Below are positions 1-8,641 of a stretch of DNA of 46,236 nt, in pieces. The stretch lies in assembly GCA_014379345.1 (NCBI GenBank), contig JACMLY010000063.1, forward strand, positions 1 through 46,236, in the 5' to 3' direction. The position numbers and the translations under genes are program-made. Below the pieces are notes generated by a model, which saw nothing but the letters and a program-made list of their open reading frames with translations, searched no databases and was not told the origin of the DNA. This DNA is from Chitinophagaceae bacterium. GTDB lineage: Bacteria; Bacteroidota; Bacteroidia; Chitinophagales; Chitinophagaceae. Each line of letters starts with the position of its first letter. The stretch's first letter is position 1.

Positions 1-375
1 AATCACTTTAATTATATCAGGTATTGCTCTTAGTGAAAGTGAATTTAGTGCGGTATTGGTAATTTCAAAATGTTGAAGCTCACTTCACAAAACAAATTGC
101 ACTACTCGTGCGTCTCTGTGTTGACCTTCTATACCTGTGGATAAATTGTTCTGACACATAAAACAGCTGACAATGCAAGATTTTCTTAACACAAAGCTAA
201 CGGATGTTAACACAGAGGACTCCCCTGCCTTTGAGGTTGCAATTTGAAACCTCAAAGGCGATCGGCCCCGATATGATGGTATTATTTTGATCGGTCCACA
301 GTGGGCAAAACATTGTCTGCTTTTAACCCGAAAATACCTGTCATTTTCACTAGATTTAATGAATAATTGCCGCTT
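1..375. other. Intergenic region with a degenerate inverted repeat
   Basis: No convincing gene is seen here; open frames lack family resemblance. It contains a degenerate inverted repeat built on the word CTCTGTGTT: one arm around 112-126 and the opposite arm (TTAACACAGAGG) around 206-217. The same kind of word recurs around 3632-3689 and 6510-6550, which suggests a dispersed intergenic repeat rather than a gene. The promoter of the following dehydrogenase genes should lie in the last 100 bases, but no clear Bacteroidota promoter could be picked out. Confidence 0.4.
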
Positions 376-897
376 ATGAATCGAAGAGATATCCTCAAAC
401 AATTTTTGATTGCATCGGGCGGATTGATCGCTTTACCGTCCTGGGCTGCAGAATGGAGTTTAAAGGATTTTGCCGGTTTCCATTCTTCCTTCTCCATTTC
501 TGAACAGGAAATCCTTGCTTCCGTTACAGATACCATTATACCTGGAGGAGAATCCATTGGGGCGGTATCTGTTGGTGTGGATAAATTCTTACAAAAACTG
601 ATTGATCATTGTTACGTCAAAGAAGTGCAGGATAATCTAAAACTGCAGCTAGCCGGATTGGAAACTTCAGCACAGAATATTTATGGAAAATCGTTTATCT
701 CCTGTGACCAATCGCAACGACAGGAACTGTTGCTGAAAAGGTCTGCTTCCGGGAATAAAAATGAAAAGGATTTTTTTAATCTTGTCAAATCAGAAACAAT
801 TCGTGGATTCAATACTTCAAAAGAAGTGATGTCGAAATATCTCAGGTATAAAGTTGCTCCCGGACATTATTACGGGTGCGTGGATGTAAAATCATAA
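376..897 (+). CDS. Gluconate 2-dehydrogenase subunit 3-like small subunit with Tat signal
   Basis: Small subunit of a membrane-associated sugar or sugar-acid dehydrogenase of the gluconate 2-dehydrogenase/glucoside 3-dehydrogenase type. The protein (about 173 residues) begins MNRRDILKQ, a twin-arginine motif, followed by a hydrophobic stretch and an Ala-rich cleavage region (LPSWAAE), so Tat export to the periplasm is predicted. The body resembles the subunit 3 family: SISEQEILASVTDTIIPG near residues 39-56 is the usual opening of the mature domain. A TTG nine bases upstream is in frame, but the ATG at 376 places the Tat motif at the N-terminus and is preferred. The GMC gene begins two bases after the stop. 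Because that partner lacks its own signal, this subunit probably carries it across the membrane ('hitch-hiker' export). The substrate cannot be read from the sequence. Confidence 0.85.
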   Translation: MNRRDILKQFLIASGGLIALPSWAAEWSLKDFAGFHSSFSISEQEILASVTDTIIPGGESIGAVSVGVDKFLQKLIDHCYVKEVQDNLKLQLAGLETSAQNIYGKSFISCDQSQRQELLLKRSASGNKNEKDFFNLVKSETIRGFNTSKEVMSKYLRYKVAPGHYYGCVDVKS

Positions 898-899
898 CA

Positions 900-2600
900 A
901 TGCCGAACATTGTGAATTCTGTTGAAAAAAGAACATATGATGCGATCGTCATCGGTTCCGGGGCCAGCGGCGGCTGGGCTGCCAAGGAACTATGTGATAA
1001 AGGATTGAAAACACTGGTCCTTGAAAGAGGCCGGGATGTGAAACATGTGAAAGATTATCCTACTGCATCAAAAGCCCCTTGGGAATTTGAATACCGAGGC
1101 ACTGTGCCGATTGACAAACGCAAAGATCATCAGTTTGCCCGCGTTCTGCGAGAAGAGACCTTGCACTGGATGATTAAAGACGATGAACAGCCTTTTATAC
1201 AGGAAAAACCATTCCGCTGGTTTCGCGGATATCATGTAGGCGGCAAATCATTATTGTGGGCTCGGCAAACACAACGTTGGAGTGATTTTGATTTTGAAGG
1301 TCCGGCAAGAGATGGATTTGCTGTTGATTGGCCCATTCGGTATAAAGACCTTGAAAAATGGTACAGCTATGTAGAAAAATTTGCCGGCATTGCCGGTAAT
1401 AAAGACGGCTTACCGGAACTCCCCGATAGCGAGACGATGCCAGGCTTTGAGATGAGCTGTATTGAACATTACTTCAGGGAGAGTATTAGAAAAAATTACA
1501 GTGACCGTCACCTGATACAGGCACGCTGTGCACACCTCACCGATCCTCAACCAATACACCGGCAACAGGGACGGGGCCAATGCATGAACCAGGCGCTCTG
1601 TAATAGGGGTTGTATTTACGGAGCCTATTTCAGCAGCAACGCTTCTACGTTACCCTGGGCTTTAAAAACAGGCAATCTCACCGTGCGCCCACACGCTGTT
1701 GTACATTCTATTATTTATGATAATACAAAAGGCCGTGCAACAGGTGTACGGATTATTGATGGAAATACCAGGGAAATGATAGAGTACTATGCTACCATCA
1801 TTTTTGTAAACGCATCGGCATTAAACAGCAATGCCATTCTACTCAATTCCATTTCGCAAAGATTTCCTGCAGGATTGGGTAATGAGAATGGCCTGTTGGG
1901 AAAGTTTGTTTCATGGCACAATTACCGCGGGAAAGGGAATGCCGAATTCGAAGGCTTTAAAGATAAAATGACTGATGGCCGCAATCCCAGCAATAGCTAT
2001 ATGCCTCGGTTTAGAAATGTACGAAAACAGGAAATGAATTTTTTGCGTGGCTATGCAATTGGCATCGGGGGCGGAAGGGGAACATTTTCCGATACCGGCA
2101 TGATTGGTGACCAGTTGAGAGAAAACCTGCTTCATCCAAAATTGGGCAACTGGCATATCAGTAGCTGGATGATGGGCGAATGTATACCGCTGGAAAAAAA
2201 TCATGTCCGGTTGCATACAGATTTAAAAGACAAGTATGGCATTCCGCAGTTGATCATATCCTGTGAATGGAGTGAAAATGATGATAAGATGGTGGAAGAT
2301 TATGTACAACAATCTAAAGAGATGTTTGAGAAAGCCGGTTTTGTCAATATCCGGGCTGAGGATACGAAATCGTTACCAGGCTCAGATATCCATGAAATGG
2401 GTGGTGTTCGCATGGGCCATGATCCAAAGACATCTTTGGTCAATAAATGGAACCAGTTGCATCATTGCAAAAATGTATTCGTTACTGACGGTGCCTGTAT
2501 GAGCTCCACCGGAACACAAAATCCAACATTAACATTTATGGCTATTACCGCACGTGCAGCTAACCATGCCATTGAGGAACTGAAAAAAAGAAATATCTGA
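900..2600 (+). CDS. GMC family FAD-dependent oxidoreductase (sugar/glycoside dehydrogenase large subunit)
   Basis: Catalytic FAD subunit of a glucose-methanol-choline oxidoreductase, 566 residues from the ATG at 900. The N-terminus holds the dinucleotide-binding motif IGSGASGGWAAKEL followed by a LVLERG acidic strand end. The segment GYHVGGKSLLWARQTQRW (about residues 107-124) is the FAD-contacting loop typical of the GMC group close to gluconate 2-dehydrogenase. The C-terminal GMC domain has HEMGGVRMG and DGACMSSTGTQNPTLT, including the catalytic His and the NPTLT signature. There is no signal peptide, which fits co-export with the Tat-signal subunit encoded just upstream. No cytochrome c subunit is visible in the window. 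By family, plausible activities are C3 oxidation of glycosides or gluconate oxidation; the exact substrate is inferred only. An alternative in-frame start upstream would overlap the previous gene and is not preferred. Confidence 0.9.
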   Translation: MPNIVNSVEKRTYDAIVIGSGASGGWAAKELCDKGLKTLVLERGRDVKHVKDYPTASKAPWEFEYRGTVPIDKRKDHQFARVLREETLHWMIKDDEQPFIQEKPFRWFRGYHVGGKSLLWARQTQRWSDFDFEGPARDGFAVDWPIRYKDLEKWYSYVEKFAGIAGNKDGLPELPDSETMPGFEMSCIEHYFRESIRKNYSDRHLIQARCAHLTDPQPIHRQQGRGQCMNQALCNRGCIYGAYFSSNASTLPWALKTGNLTVRPHAVVHSIIYDNTKGRATGVRIIDGNTREMIEYYATIIFVNASALNSNAILLNSISQRFPAGLGNENGLLGKFVSWHNYRGKGNAEFEGFKDKMTDGRNPSNSYMPRFRNVRKQEMNFLRGYAIGIGGGRGTFSDTGMIGDQLRENLLHPKLGNWHISSWMMGECIPLEKNHVRLHTDLKDKYGIPQLIISCEWSENDDKMVEDYVQQSKEMFEKAGFVNIRAEDTKSLPGSDIHEMGGVRMGHDPKTSLVNKWNQLHHCKNVFVTDGACMSSTGTQNPTLTFMAITARAANHAIEELKKRNI

Positions 2601-2609
2601 CCTGAGACT

Positions 2610-2633
2610 TCACCTGAATCGCTCTTCAAGTGA
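2610..2633 (+). terminator. Weak hairpin downstream of the GMC gene
   Basis: TCACCTGAA (2610-2618) pairs with TTCAAGTGA (2625-2633) with one C-A mismatch and a 6-base loop. It lies ten bases after the GMC stop but has no following T-run, so it may be an mRNA-stability hairpin or chance. Confidence 0.25.
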
Positions 2634-2705
2634 GAGGGGCTTTGAAAAATATTGGATAAAGTCAAGGAATTTTAAATAGAGCGTCCATTAATACTAAAAC
2701 CAATT

Positions 2706-3566
2706 ATGAAAAAATACATTCCACTTGCCGTCTTTATTGCTATTCTCTTTTCAGCGTATGCACCTGCTCTTGCTCAAAATAAGAAGCCTTTATATAAAGC
2801 GGCTTTTGGTGTGGCGCCTTATACCTTTCGCAAGAGTTTTCCCAATGGCGTGGCAGCTACATTGGATACCATTCAGATGATGGGATTTACAGAAATAGAA
2901 GGAGGGGGTGGCCGGATGCCTCCTGAGGAATTCAAAAAACTATGCAACGAGAGAGGAATCAACATTCCGGGTACGGGCGTAGGTTATGAGCAATTGGTAA
3001 AAAATACCGATTCCGTTGTGTACAGAGCAAAGGCTCTGGGCGCTAAGTATGTAATGTGTGCCTGGATTCCTCATACCACGGGTAGCTTCAATTTCGAAAA
3101 TGCAAAAAAGGCTGTGGAAGATTTTAACAGGGTTGGAAAGATTTTAAAAGAAAACGGACTTATATTTTGCTATCACGCACATGGCTACGAATTCTGGCCG
3201 CATGAAAACGGAACATTGCTGGATTATATCATTAATAACACCAATCCTGAATATGTTTCCTTTGAAATGGATGTTTTCTGGATCCAGTTTGGTGGAGGTG
3301 ATCCTGTGGCGTTGCTGAAAAAATATGGTAATCGTTGGAAGCTGATCCATCTGAAAGACCTGAAAAAAGGAACCAAGAAAGATCTCACCGGACTTACAGG
3401 CGGTGAAAATAATGTTCCGCTTGGTGAAGGAGAATTGGACATTCCGGGAATTTTAAGGGAAGCAAATAAAATCGGCATAAAACATTTCTTCATTGAAGAT
3501 GAAAGCGATCAGGTGATAACACAGGTACCTAAAAGTATCGCCTATCTGAAGAGCCTGAAAGAATAG
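2706..3566 (+). CDS. Secreted sugar isomerase/epimerase-like TIM-barrel protein
   Basis: Predicted periplasmic member of the xylose isomerase-like TIM-barrel superfamily (AP endonuclease 2 fold), 286 residues. Residues 1-23 form a Sec signal peptide ending in APALAQ. Metal-site type motifs follow: EIEGGGG near residue 60, FCYHAHGYEF near 154, FEMDVFW near 185, IHLKDL near 213 and FFIEDES near 258. These are the usual Glu/His/Asp positions of this superfamily. Export is unusual for a sugar-phosphate isomerase and suggests an unphosphorylated substrate. Its position 105 bases behind a periplasmic-type GMC dehydrogenase pair suggests it handles an oxidised sugar or glycoside, possibly a keto-glycoside lyase or isomerase; this is inference from context. 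The fold assignment is secure and the reaction is not. Confidence 0.82.
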   Translation: MKKYIPLAVFIAILFSAYAPALAQNKKPLYKAAFGVAPYTFRKSFPNGVAATLDTIQMMGFTEIEGGGGRMPPEEFKKLCNERGINIPGTGVGYEQLVKNTDSVVYRAKALGAKYVMCAWIPHTTGSFNFENAKKAVEDFNRVGKILKENGLIFCYHAHGYEFWPHENGTLLDYIINNTNPEYVSFEMDVFWIQFGGGDPVALLKKYGNRWKLIHLKDLKKGTKKDLTGLTGGENNVPLGEGELDIPGILREANKIGIKHFFIEDESDQVITQVPKSIAYLKSLKE

Positions 3567-3631
3567 CTTAAAAATCAGCTTCCAGATAGCATTACAAGCC
3601 TCAGCAATAACATAATTAATTCTCTACATTC

Positions 3632-3689
3632 TTTGTGTCTTTGTGCCTTCCTGGCCAATCAAATTGTCACCAAGACACCAAGACACAAA
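3632..3689. repeat. Intergenic inverted repeat, TTTGTGTCTT type
   Basis: The arm TTTGTGTCTTTGTGCCTT (3632-3649) is complementary to the segment at 3672-3689, with 16 of 18 positions matching, around a 22-base loop. Each arm is itself a repetition of a TTTGTG/CCAAGACA unit. It occupies the 312-base gap between the isomerase gene and the TonB receptor gene and may fold in RNA at the end of the upstream transcript. Nothing else of note is seen in the gap. Confidence 0.6.
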
Positions 3690-3878
3690 AAAGAAACTAC
3701 CGATTATGATCTGAACGTCCTTATTGAATCCACAAAGGACAAAAAACGAACTTACTGTTTGATGAGATGCACCCGCCTGCATCGCTAAAAAAAATACTTC
3801 CCGTATTCAAAAGTATTTCCTCCTAATAGCCTCTAATAAAGCATTGCCTTTTGAAAACTGATTATTTTTATACTTCTT

Positions 3879-6332
3879 ATGATAAAAAATAGTAGCCGCG
3901 GAATATTACGGGGAACTTTAATATATGTATTCACCACGTTTTTCTTTTTGGGGCAAACTTCAGGACAGGCTTCTCAAAAAACGCTGGTAAGGGGAAAAGT
4001 GATGGATTCGCTTTCTTCTTCTTCATTGGGTTTGGCAAGCGTCCGGATTTTTAATAGCCAGGATAAAAAATTAGCAAATGGAAATCTGACCACTGAGGCG
4101 GGTGATTTTTCGATCGAACTACCTCCCGGCACTTACTACGCCGAGATAGAATATATGGGGTATAAGTCGCACAGATCTTCTTCATTCAATCTTACCAGGG
4201 AAAAGTCAGTATATGACCTCGGCAATATCAGGCTGGTGATTTCAGCAAACACACTCGACGAGGTGGTTGTACAGGCCGAGAAAAGTTCTATGGAACTAAC
4301 ACTTGATAAAAAAATATTTAATGTAGGAAAAGACCTGGCCAATGCGGGAGGATCCGCGTCGGATATATTAACCAATATCCCTTCGGTAACGGTAGATCCG
4401 GAAGGAAATGTAAGATTAAGGGGAAGTGATAATGTAAGGATCCTGATTGATGGTAAACCGTCGGGGCTGGTAAGCATTAAAGGTGGAAGCGGGTTACAAC
4501 AGTTGCAGGCCAACATGATCGAAAGAGTGGAAATCATTACAAACCCCTCGGCCCGCTACGAAGCAGAGGGCATGGCGGGGATCATCAATATCATTTTGAA
4601 AAAAGACAAAAAAGAGGGTTTCAATGGTTCCGTGGAATTGGTCACCGGTTATCCAACCAATCTGGGCGCAGCAGCAAATTTTAATTATCGCCATAAAAAA
4701 ATAAACTTTTTTATTAATTATGGCATTGCGTACCGCAGACAACCTGGAAAAGGAACATTATACCAGGAACTCTATGACGTGGATACGACATTTATCTTAA
4801 AGCAAAATAATAAAGGCAGGCAGATTGGTTTTAACAATAACATACGCGGAGGCATGGATTATTACCTTACCGACAAGGATGTTTTTACTGCCTCTTACCT
4901 GTACCGAAGAAGCAAGGGCAAAAGGATCACTGACATTCACTATGAAGATTATCTATTCAATACATCCATGCTGGCTGGCATTACCAAACGCCGGCAGGAT
5001 GAAGATGAAACCGAACCCAATTCGGAATACTCTTTAAATTATAAAAAATCATTTACCAGGAAAGGACATGAACTGATAGCAGAAATAAAATACATCGATT
5101 ACTGGGAAAACTCCGATCAATTATTTACGCAGTATTTTTTTCAGCCCAATGGAATGGAGGATGCTTCAAAAGCAGTGTTACAAAGATCACTCAATGATGA
5201 ATTCGAAAAACAATGGCTATTCCAGGTCGATTATATGAAACCCATCGGCGAAGAAGGAAAATTCGAGACTGGTTTAAGAAGCAGTTTTCGCAATATGGTG
5301 AATGATTACGTGGTAAGTCGGAAAGATAATCTGGGAATTTATGTGCCACTCCCCGGATTAGACAATATTTTTGTTTATGATGAGAATATTCATGCCGCCT
5401 ATGGCATATTGGGAAACAAAAGTAAAAAGATATCATACCAGGCCGGACTACGTGCTGAGTGGACGGATGTGAAAACAACTTTAAAAGAAACCAACCAGGT
5501 GAACCCTAGAAATTATGTGAACCTATTTCCCAGTGCTCATTTTACTTTTAGCCTACCCAAAGAAAACGCATTACAGTTGAGTTACAGCCGCAGGGTAAGA
5601 AGGCCTTTTTACAACGATCTGAGTCCATTCGTTACATATTCCGATAGCCGCAATTTTTTCAGCGGGAATCCCGATCTGGAACCTGAATTCAGTAATTCCA
5701 TCGAACTGGGTCATTTAAAATCTTTTGAGAAGGGCTCATTAACAGCATCCATTTATTATCGCAGCACAAAAGGGAAAATTGATCGCATAAGAACTGTCAA
5801 TGCAGAAGGGAATTCAGTAACCCGTACCGAAAATTTGCTGACTGAAAAAGCGTTCGGCACAGAGTTCACAAGCGGATATTCTGTTTTTGCCTGGTGGAAA
5901 CTCGACTTCAATTTAAATTTCTTTTATGCCGATGTAGATGGCAGTAATATTGTTGCCAATTATAAAACCACCACCTACACCTGGTTTGCCAGGCAAACTT
6001 CCAGGTTTATGTTTCCCAAAAATTTTGATGTTCAGTTGAGAGGAAATTATGAAGCGCCGCAAAAAACGGTGCAGGGAAGGCGAAAAGCGCTTTACTATGC
6101 TGATTTTTCTATGAGCAAGGATGTATTTAAAGGAAAAGGAACCATGAATTTTAACGTGCTGGATGTATTCAATACCCGCAAAATGAGAACCATTACCAAT
6201 GGCTCTAATTTTTATACGGATGCAAATTTTCAAAACAGGCGGAGACAAATAAATCTTACCCTCAGTTACCGAATCCGCCAGGCAAAACAGGCAGCAAAGG
6301 CTTTAAAACCGGGAATGTCGGAAGAAGGGTAG
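3879..6332 (+). CDS. TonB-dependent receptor with CarboxypepD_reg-like domain
   Basis: Outer-membrane receptor of 817 residues, likely importing an organic ligand with energy from TonB/ExbBD. After a signal peptide (cleavage near TSGQASQ, about residue 30) there is a carboxypeptidase-regulatory-like beta-sandwich (residues about 34-125: VRGKVMDS, GLASVRIF, YYAEIEYMGYKS). A plug domain follows (about 130-240: LDEVVVQAEKS, SASDILTNIPSVTVDPEGNVRLRG, IERVEIITNPSARYEAEG, GIINIILKK). The rest is a large beta-barrel of the Bacteroidota outer membrane beta-barrel type (LSYSRRVRRPFYNDLSPF, NPDLEPEFSNSIELG, LNVLDVFNTRK-like end). No SusD partner is adjacent, so it is not a classical SusCD pair. The C-terminus runs past the last barrel strand with a short charged tail. 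The neighbourhood suggests a sugar-related ligand, but the sequence does not show it. Confidence 0.9.
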   Translation: MIKNSSRGILRGTLIYVFTTFFFLGQTSGQASQKTLVRGKVMDSLSSSSLGLASVRIFNSQDKKLANGNLTTEAGDFSIELPPGTYYAEIEYMGYKSHRSSSFNLTREKSVYDLGNIRLVISANTLDEVVVQAEKSSMELTLDKKIFNVGKDLANAGGSASDILTNIPSVTVDPEGNVRLRGSDNVRILIDGKPSGLVSIKGGSGLQQLQANMIERVEIITNPSARYEAEGMAGIINIILKKDKKEGFNGSVELVTGYPTNLGAAANFNYRHKKINFFINYGIAYRRQPGKGTLYQELYDVDTTFILKQNNKGRQIGFNNNIRGGMDYYLTDKDVFTASYLYRRSKGKRITDIHYEDYLFNTSMLAGITKRRQDEDETEPNSEYSLNYKKSFTRKGHELIAEIKYIDYWENSDQLFTQYFFQPNGMEDASKAVLQRSLNDEFEKQWLFQVDYMKPIGEEGKFETGLRSSFRNMVNDYVVSRKDNLGIYVPLPGLDNIFVYDENIHAAYGILGNKSKKISYQAGLRAEWTDVKTTLKETNQVNPRNYVNLFPSAHFTFSLPKENALQLSYSRRVRRPFYNDLSPFVTYSDSRNFFSGNPDLEPEFSNSIELGHLKSFEKGSLTASIYYRSTKGKIDRIRTVNAEGNSVTRTENLLTEKAFGTEFTSGYSVFAWWKLDFNLNFFYADVDGSNIVANYKTTTYTWFARQTSRFMFPKNFDVQLRGNYEAPQKTVQGRRKALYYADFSMSKDVFKGKGTMNFNVLDVFNTRKMRTITNGSNFYTDANFQNRRRQINLTLSYRIRQAKQAAKALKPGMSEEG

Positions 6333-6606
6333 TCGAATTTCATTTGTCACTCTTGCTTACGTACATCGGCAGCAATTCTTGTTGGTTGAAACCTTTTTCC
6401 TTTAAAGACCTGTGGATGGCGTTCGAATCTGGGCCCTATTTGCCTTCCCTCCGTTAACTCGGGATAAATTTGGTCTTACAACATATGGCCTCTGCGAATG
6501 CAAGAGTTTTTTAACCACAGAGAAAGGAGGTACGGCACAGAGGCGCACGGTAATGGCAACCAAATTTTTGAAAGTGAAAATCCTTCCATTTTAAAATTGA
6601 AATTGT
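6333..6606. other. Intergenic stretch with one CACAGAG-type repeat arm
   Basis: No gene supported. The segment around 6511-6551 contains AACCACAGAGAAAGGAG and GGCACAGAGGCGCACGG, resembling the CTCTGTGTT words near position 115 on the opposite strand. It looks like a decayed copy of the same dispersed intergenic repeat. Confidence 0.35.
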
Positions 6607-7182
6607 ATGACAAGGAATCAATTTATTTTATTCGCTGCTTCCATGGCAGGGATCAAAACCAGTCTATCATCCTTTCAACAAATTGCTCCTGAAATATTAT
6701 ATTTTAATGATGATGGTGTAATACCGAACAGCCGCTATCCCTTGTTAGTATATAGGAATGCATTTCAACAACGCGATTATAACGGCGCATCATGGCTCGA
6801 AAATAAATTCGCGGAAAATAACTGGAGTAATTCATGGCGCAATGGCATCTTCACATTTCAGCATTATCATAGCATCGCCCATGAAGTATTGGGAATTTAC
6901 AGTGGTACTGCGCTCGTTTTATTAGGGGGCGACAAAGGAAAAAAGGTTACTGTTAAGGCGGGCGACATAATTGTAATTCCGGCAGGCGTTGGTCACAAAA
7001 ACCTCGGCTCCGAAAACCTGGGAGTAGTAGGTGCGTATCCAAATGGAATGCCGGTAGATATCATGAAAGGAGAACCCGGAGAAAGACCAGTTGTTGATCA
7101 AAATATAGCAGCCGTTCCTTTCCCAGTCACTGATCCTTTATTTGGTAAGCAGGAAGGATTGTTGAAGTTATGGAGCAAGTAA
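6607..7182 (+). CDS. YjlB-type cupin protein
   Basis: Small single-domain cupin of 191 residues. The N-terminal 25 residues are weakly hydrophobic (FILFAASMAGIKTSLSSF) and could be a poor signal peptide. The core shows NNWSNSWRNGIFTFQHYHS, HEVLGIYSG, VLLGGDKGKKVTVKAGDI and VIPAGVGHKNLG, the pattern of YjlB-like cupins; His residues in HYHS, HEVLG and VGHK plus the Glu are the likely metal ligands. The C-terminal part with GAYPNGMPVDIMKGEPGERP is also typical. The biochemical role of YjlB proteins is not established to my knowledge; sugar or isomerase activity would suit the neighbourhood but is a guess. It is transcribed in the same direction as the receptor, 274 bases downstream, so probably from its own promoter. 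Confidence 0.8.
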   Translation: MTRNQFILFAASMAGIKTSLSSFQQIAPEILYFNDDGVIPNSRYPLLVYRNAFQQRDYNGASWLENKFAENNWSNSWRNGIFTFQHYHSIAHEVLGIYSGTALVLLGGDKGKKVTVKAGDIIVIPAGVGHKNLGSENLGVVGAYPNGMPVDIMKGEPGERPVVDQNIAAVPFPVTDPLFGKQEGLLKLWSK

Positions 7183-7226
7183 GCATCCTTTATGATAAGG
7201 AAGCTCAAATCAAAGCAGGAGTATAA

Positions 7227-8372
7227 TTATTGAACCACCCGACCAAGACCAAATTGGTCGCCGGCCTTGACAGGTTTGTTGCCTGAAAAATCTATTTCTA
7301 CCATCTTCTCGCTCGCGACATTATTGTTAAACTCATCCTGAAGCGTTGTTATGATTTTGCGTGTTTTTACATCGATCACTTCACCGCTTGAAGGATAAAC
7401 ATATTTTCCATCGATACTGAATGCTATCCATCCGGGCATATCCCGCACAGGAATCGTTGTTAGTTGCTGGTAAGGCATCATCGCACTAAAAACATGCACA
7501 CGCATATTATACCCATCTGCCAGCCACAGCTCCTTTTCATCGGGGGTAAGACCAATGCCATGGCTTGGGTTGCCATGTCTTCTTACGGGTCCCATATTCC
7601 ATCCCTCTACATTAATACGCGCCAGTTTTTGTCCCGTTTTAAGATCGCCTACCTCAAAACCCAGGAGACTGTCGACCGTTGCATAAACCATGGTCTCTTT
7701 ACCATTAATAGTAAATGGCCGTATGAAATGGCCAAATGGCCCAATCTTTTGTGTAAGCGTATGGGTTTTCGTATCTGCCAGGTATAACCAGGGTGAAGCA
7801 ATATCGCCCATGTACGCGTAATTCCCCTTAGCGCCACAAATGGTATTATGCGCTCTTTTAAACACGTCGATTTTTTTAATGATATCGCCGGTATTACAAT
7901 CAACCACATTCCAAAACCCTTTTTCCAAAGATGGCAGATACATCGTTTTTCCATCGGGTGAAATCGACATCCGGTCGCACCCGCCTTCAAATGTTTTCTC
8001 CCACAATATTTTTTCTGTTGTCAGATCGATGCGCTGAAGCGATTCAAGAGTACTTATATAGATGCTATTGAGTGGAAGGCTGACCGCAACACCCTTTACG
8101 TTAGAAGGAGTTTTATCCGGATGTAGGCCCTGTGTTGGAATACGTTTTACAAACCGGTGATTGTTGTCTATATCAAAAACCAGGATGCCGTGGCCACCGT
8201 ATCCTAAATAATCCCTGATCCCCGGAACAGCTACATATAAATATCGACTGACGGAGGATTGAGACCTAATACCGGAAAAACTCCCGGAACTTTGGAAGGG
8301 GCGACTCGCCGATAAAAATAATACCAGAGAGCCCAACAGCAGGAAACTTGCAAGAATGATTTTTGCTTTCAT
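7227..8372 (-). CDS. YncE-like beta-propeller protein, exported
   Basis: Protein of 381 residues with an N-terminal hydrophobic segment (ILASFLLLGSLVLFLSA, residues 5-21) that acts as signal or membrane anchor. The rest is a seven-bladed propeller of the YncE/lactonase-like class. Recurrent blade motifs are YLYVAVPGI, ILVFDIDNNHRFVKRIP, GVAVSLPLNSIYIST, MSISPDGKTMYLPS, IGLTPDEKELWLADG and IAFSIDGKYVYPSSG. Such proteins bind ligands or act as quinoprotein-like scaffolds; no catalytic signature is clear here. It is convergent with the cupin gene (44 bases between stops) and divergent from the GH97 gene, with a 269-base shared upstream region in which no clear promoter was identified. Function unknown beyond fold and location. 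Confidence 0.75.
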   Translation of the reverse strand: MKAKIILASFLLLGSLVLFLSASRPFQSSGSFSGIRSQSSVSRYLYVAVPGIRDYLGYGGHGILVFDIDNNHRFVKRIPTQGLHPDKTPSNVKGVAVSLPLNSIYISTLESLQRIDLTTEKILWEKTFEGGCDRMSISPDGKTMYLPSLEKGFWNVVDCNTGDIIKKIDVFKRAHNTICGAKGNYAYMGDIASPWLYLADTKTHTLTQKIGPFGHFIRPFTINGKETMVYATVDSLLGFEVGDLKTGQKLARINVEGWNMGPVRRHGNPSHGIGLTPDEKELWLADGYNMRVHVFSAMMPYQQLTTIPVRDMPGWIAFSIDGKYVYPSSGEVIDVKTRKIITTLQDEFNNNVASEKMVEIDFSGNKPVKAGDQFGLGRVVQ

Positions 8373-8641
8373 GATTGTCGATTGTGTGGCAGGAAGGAAA
8401 TAGCTACAAAATTAAGAATAGAATTGTTTAATTGCCTTTAATACAATGACCTTACCAGAAATATAATTGCCGGCATGAAAAAACGTGTCAAGCTGTTTGT
8501 GATCAACGAAACCATTGAAAATCTTATTTGTGTTCCCAAATATGCAAACCGTTAACTTAGAACATATTTGAAAATGATTTCTACTCAACCGCATTTTTCT
8601 ACAGAATTATCTTATGCTGGCCGTCTGTTAAAATTATACGT

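Noticed and set aside
8475..8555. Small reading frame of 26 codons (MKKRVKLFVINE...) upstream of the GH97 gene
   Set aside because: Too short, no known peptide family and no initiation signal; could be chance in the AT-rich region.
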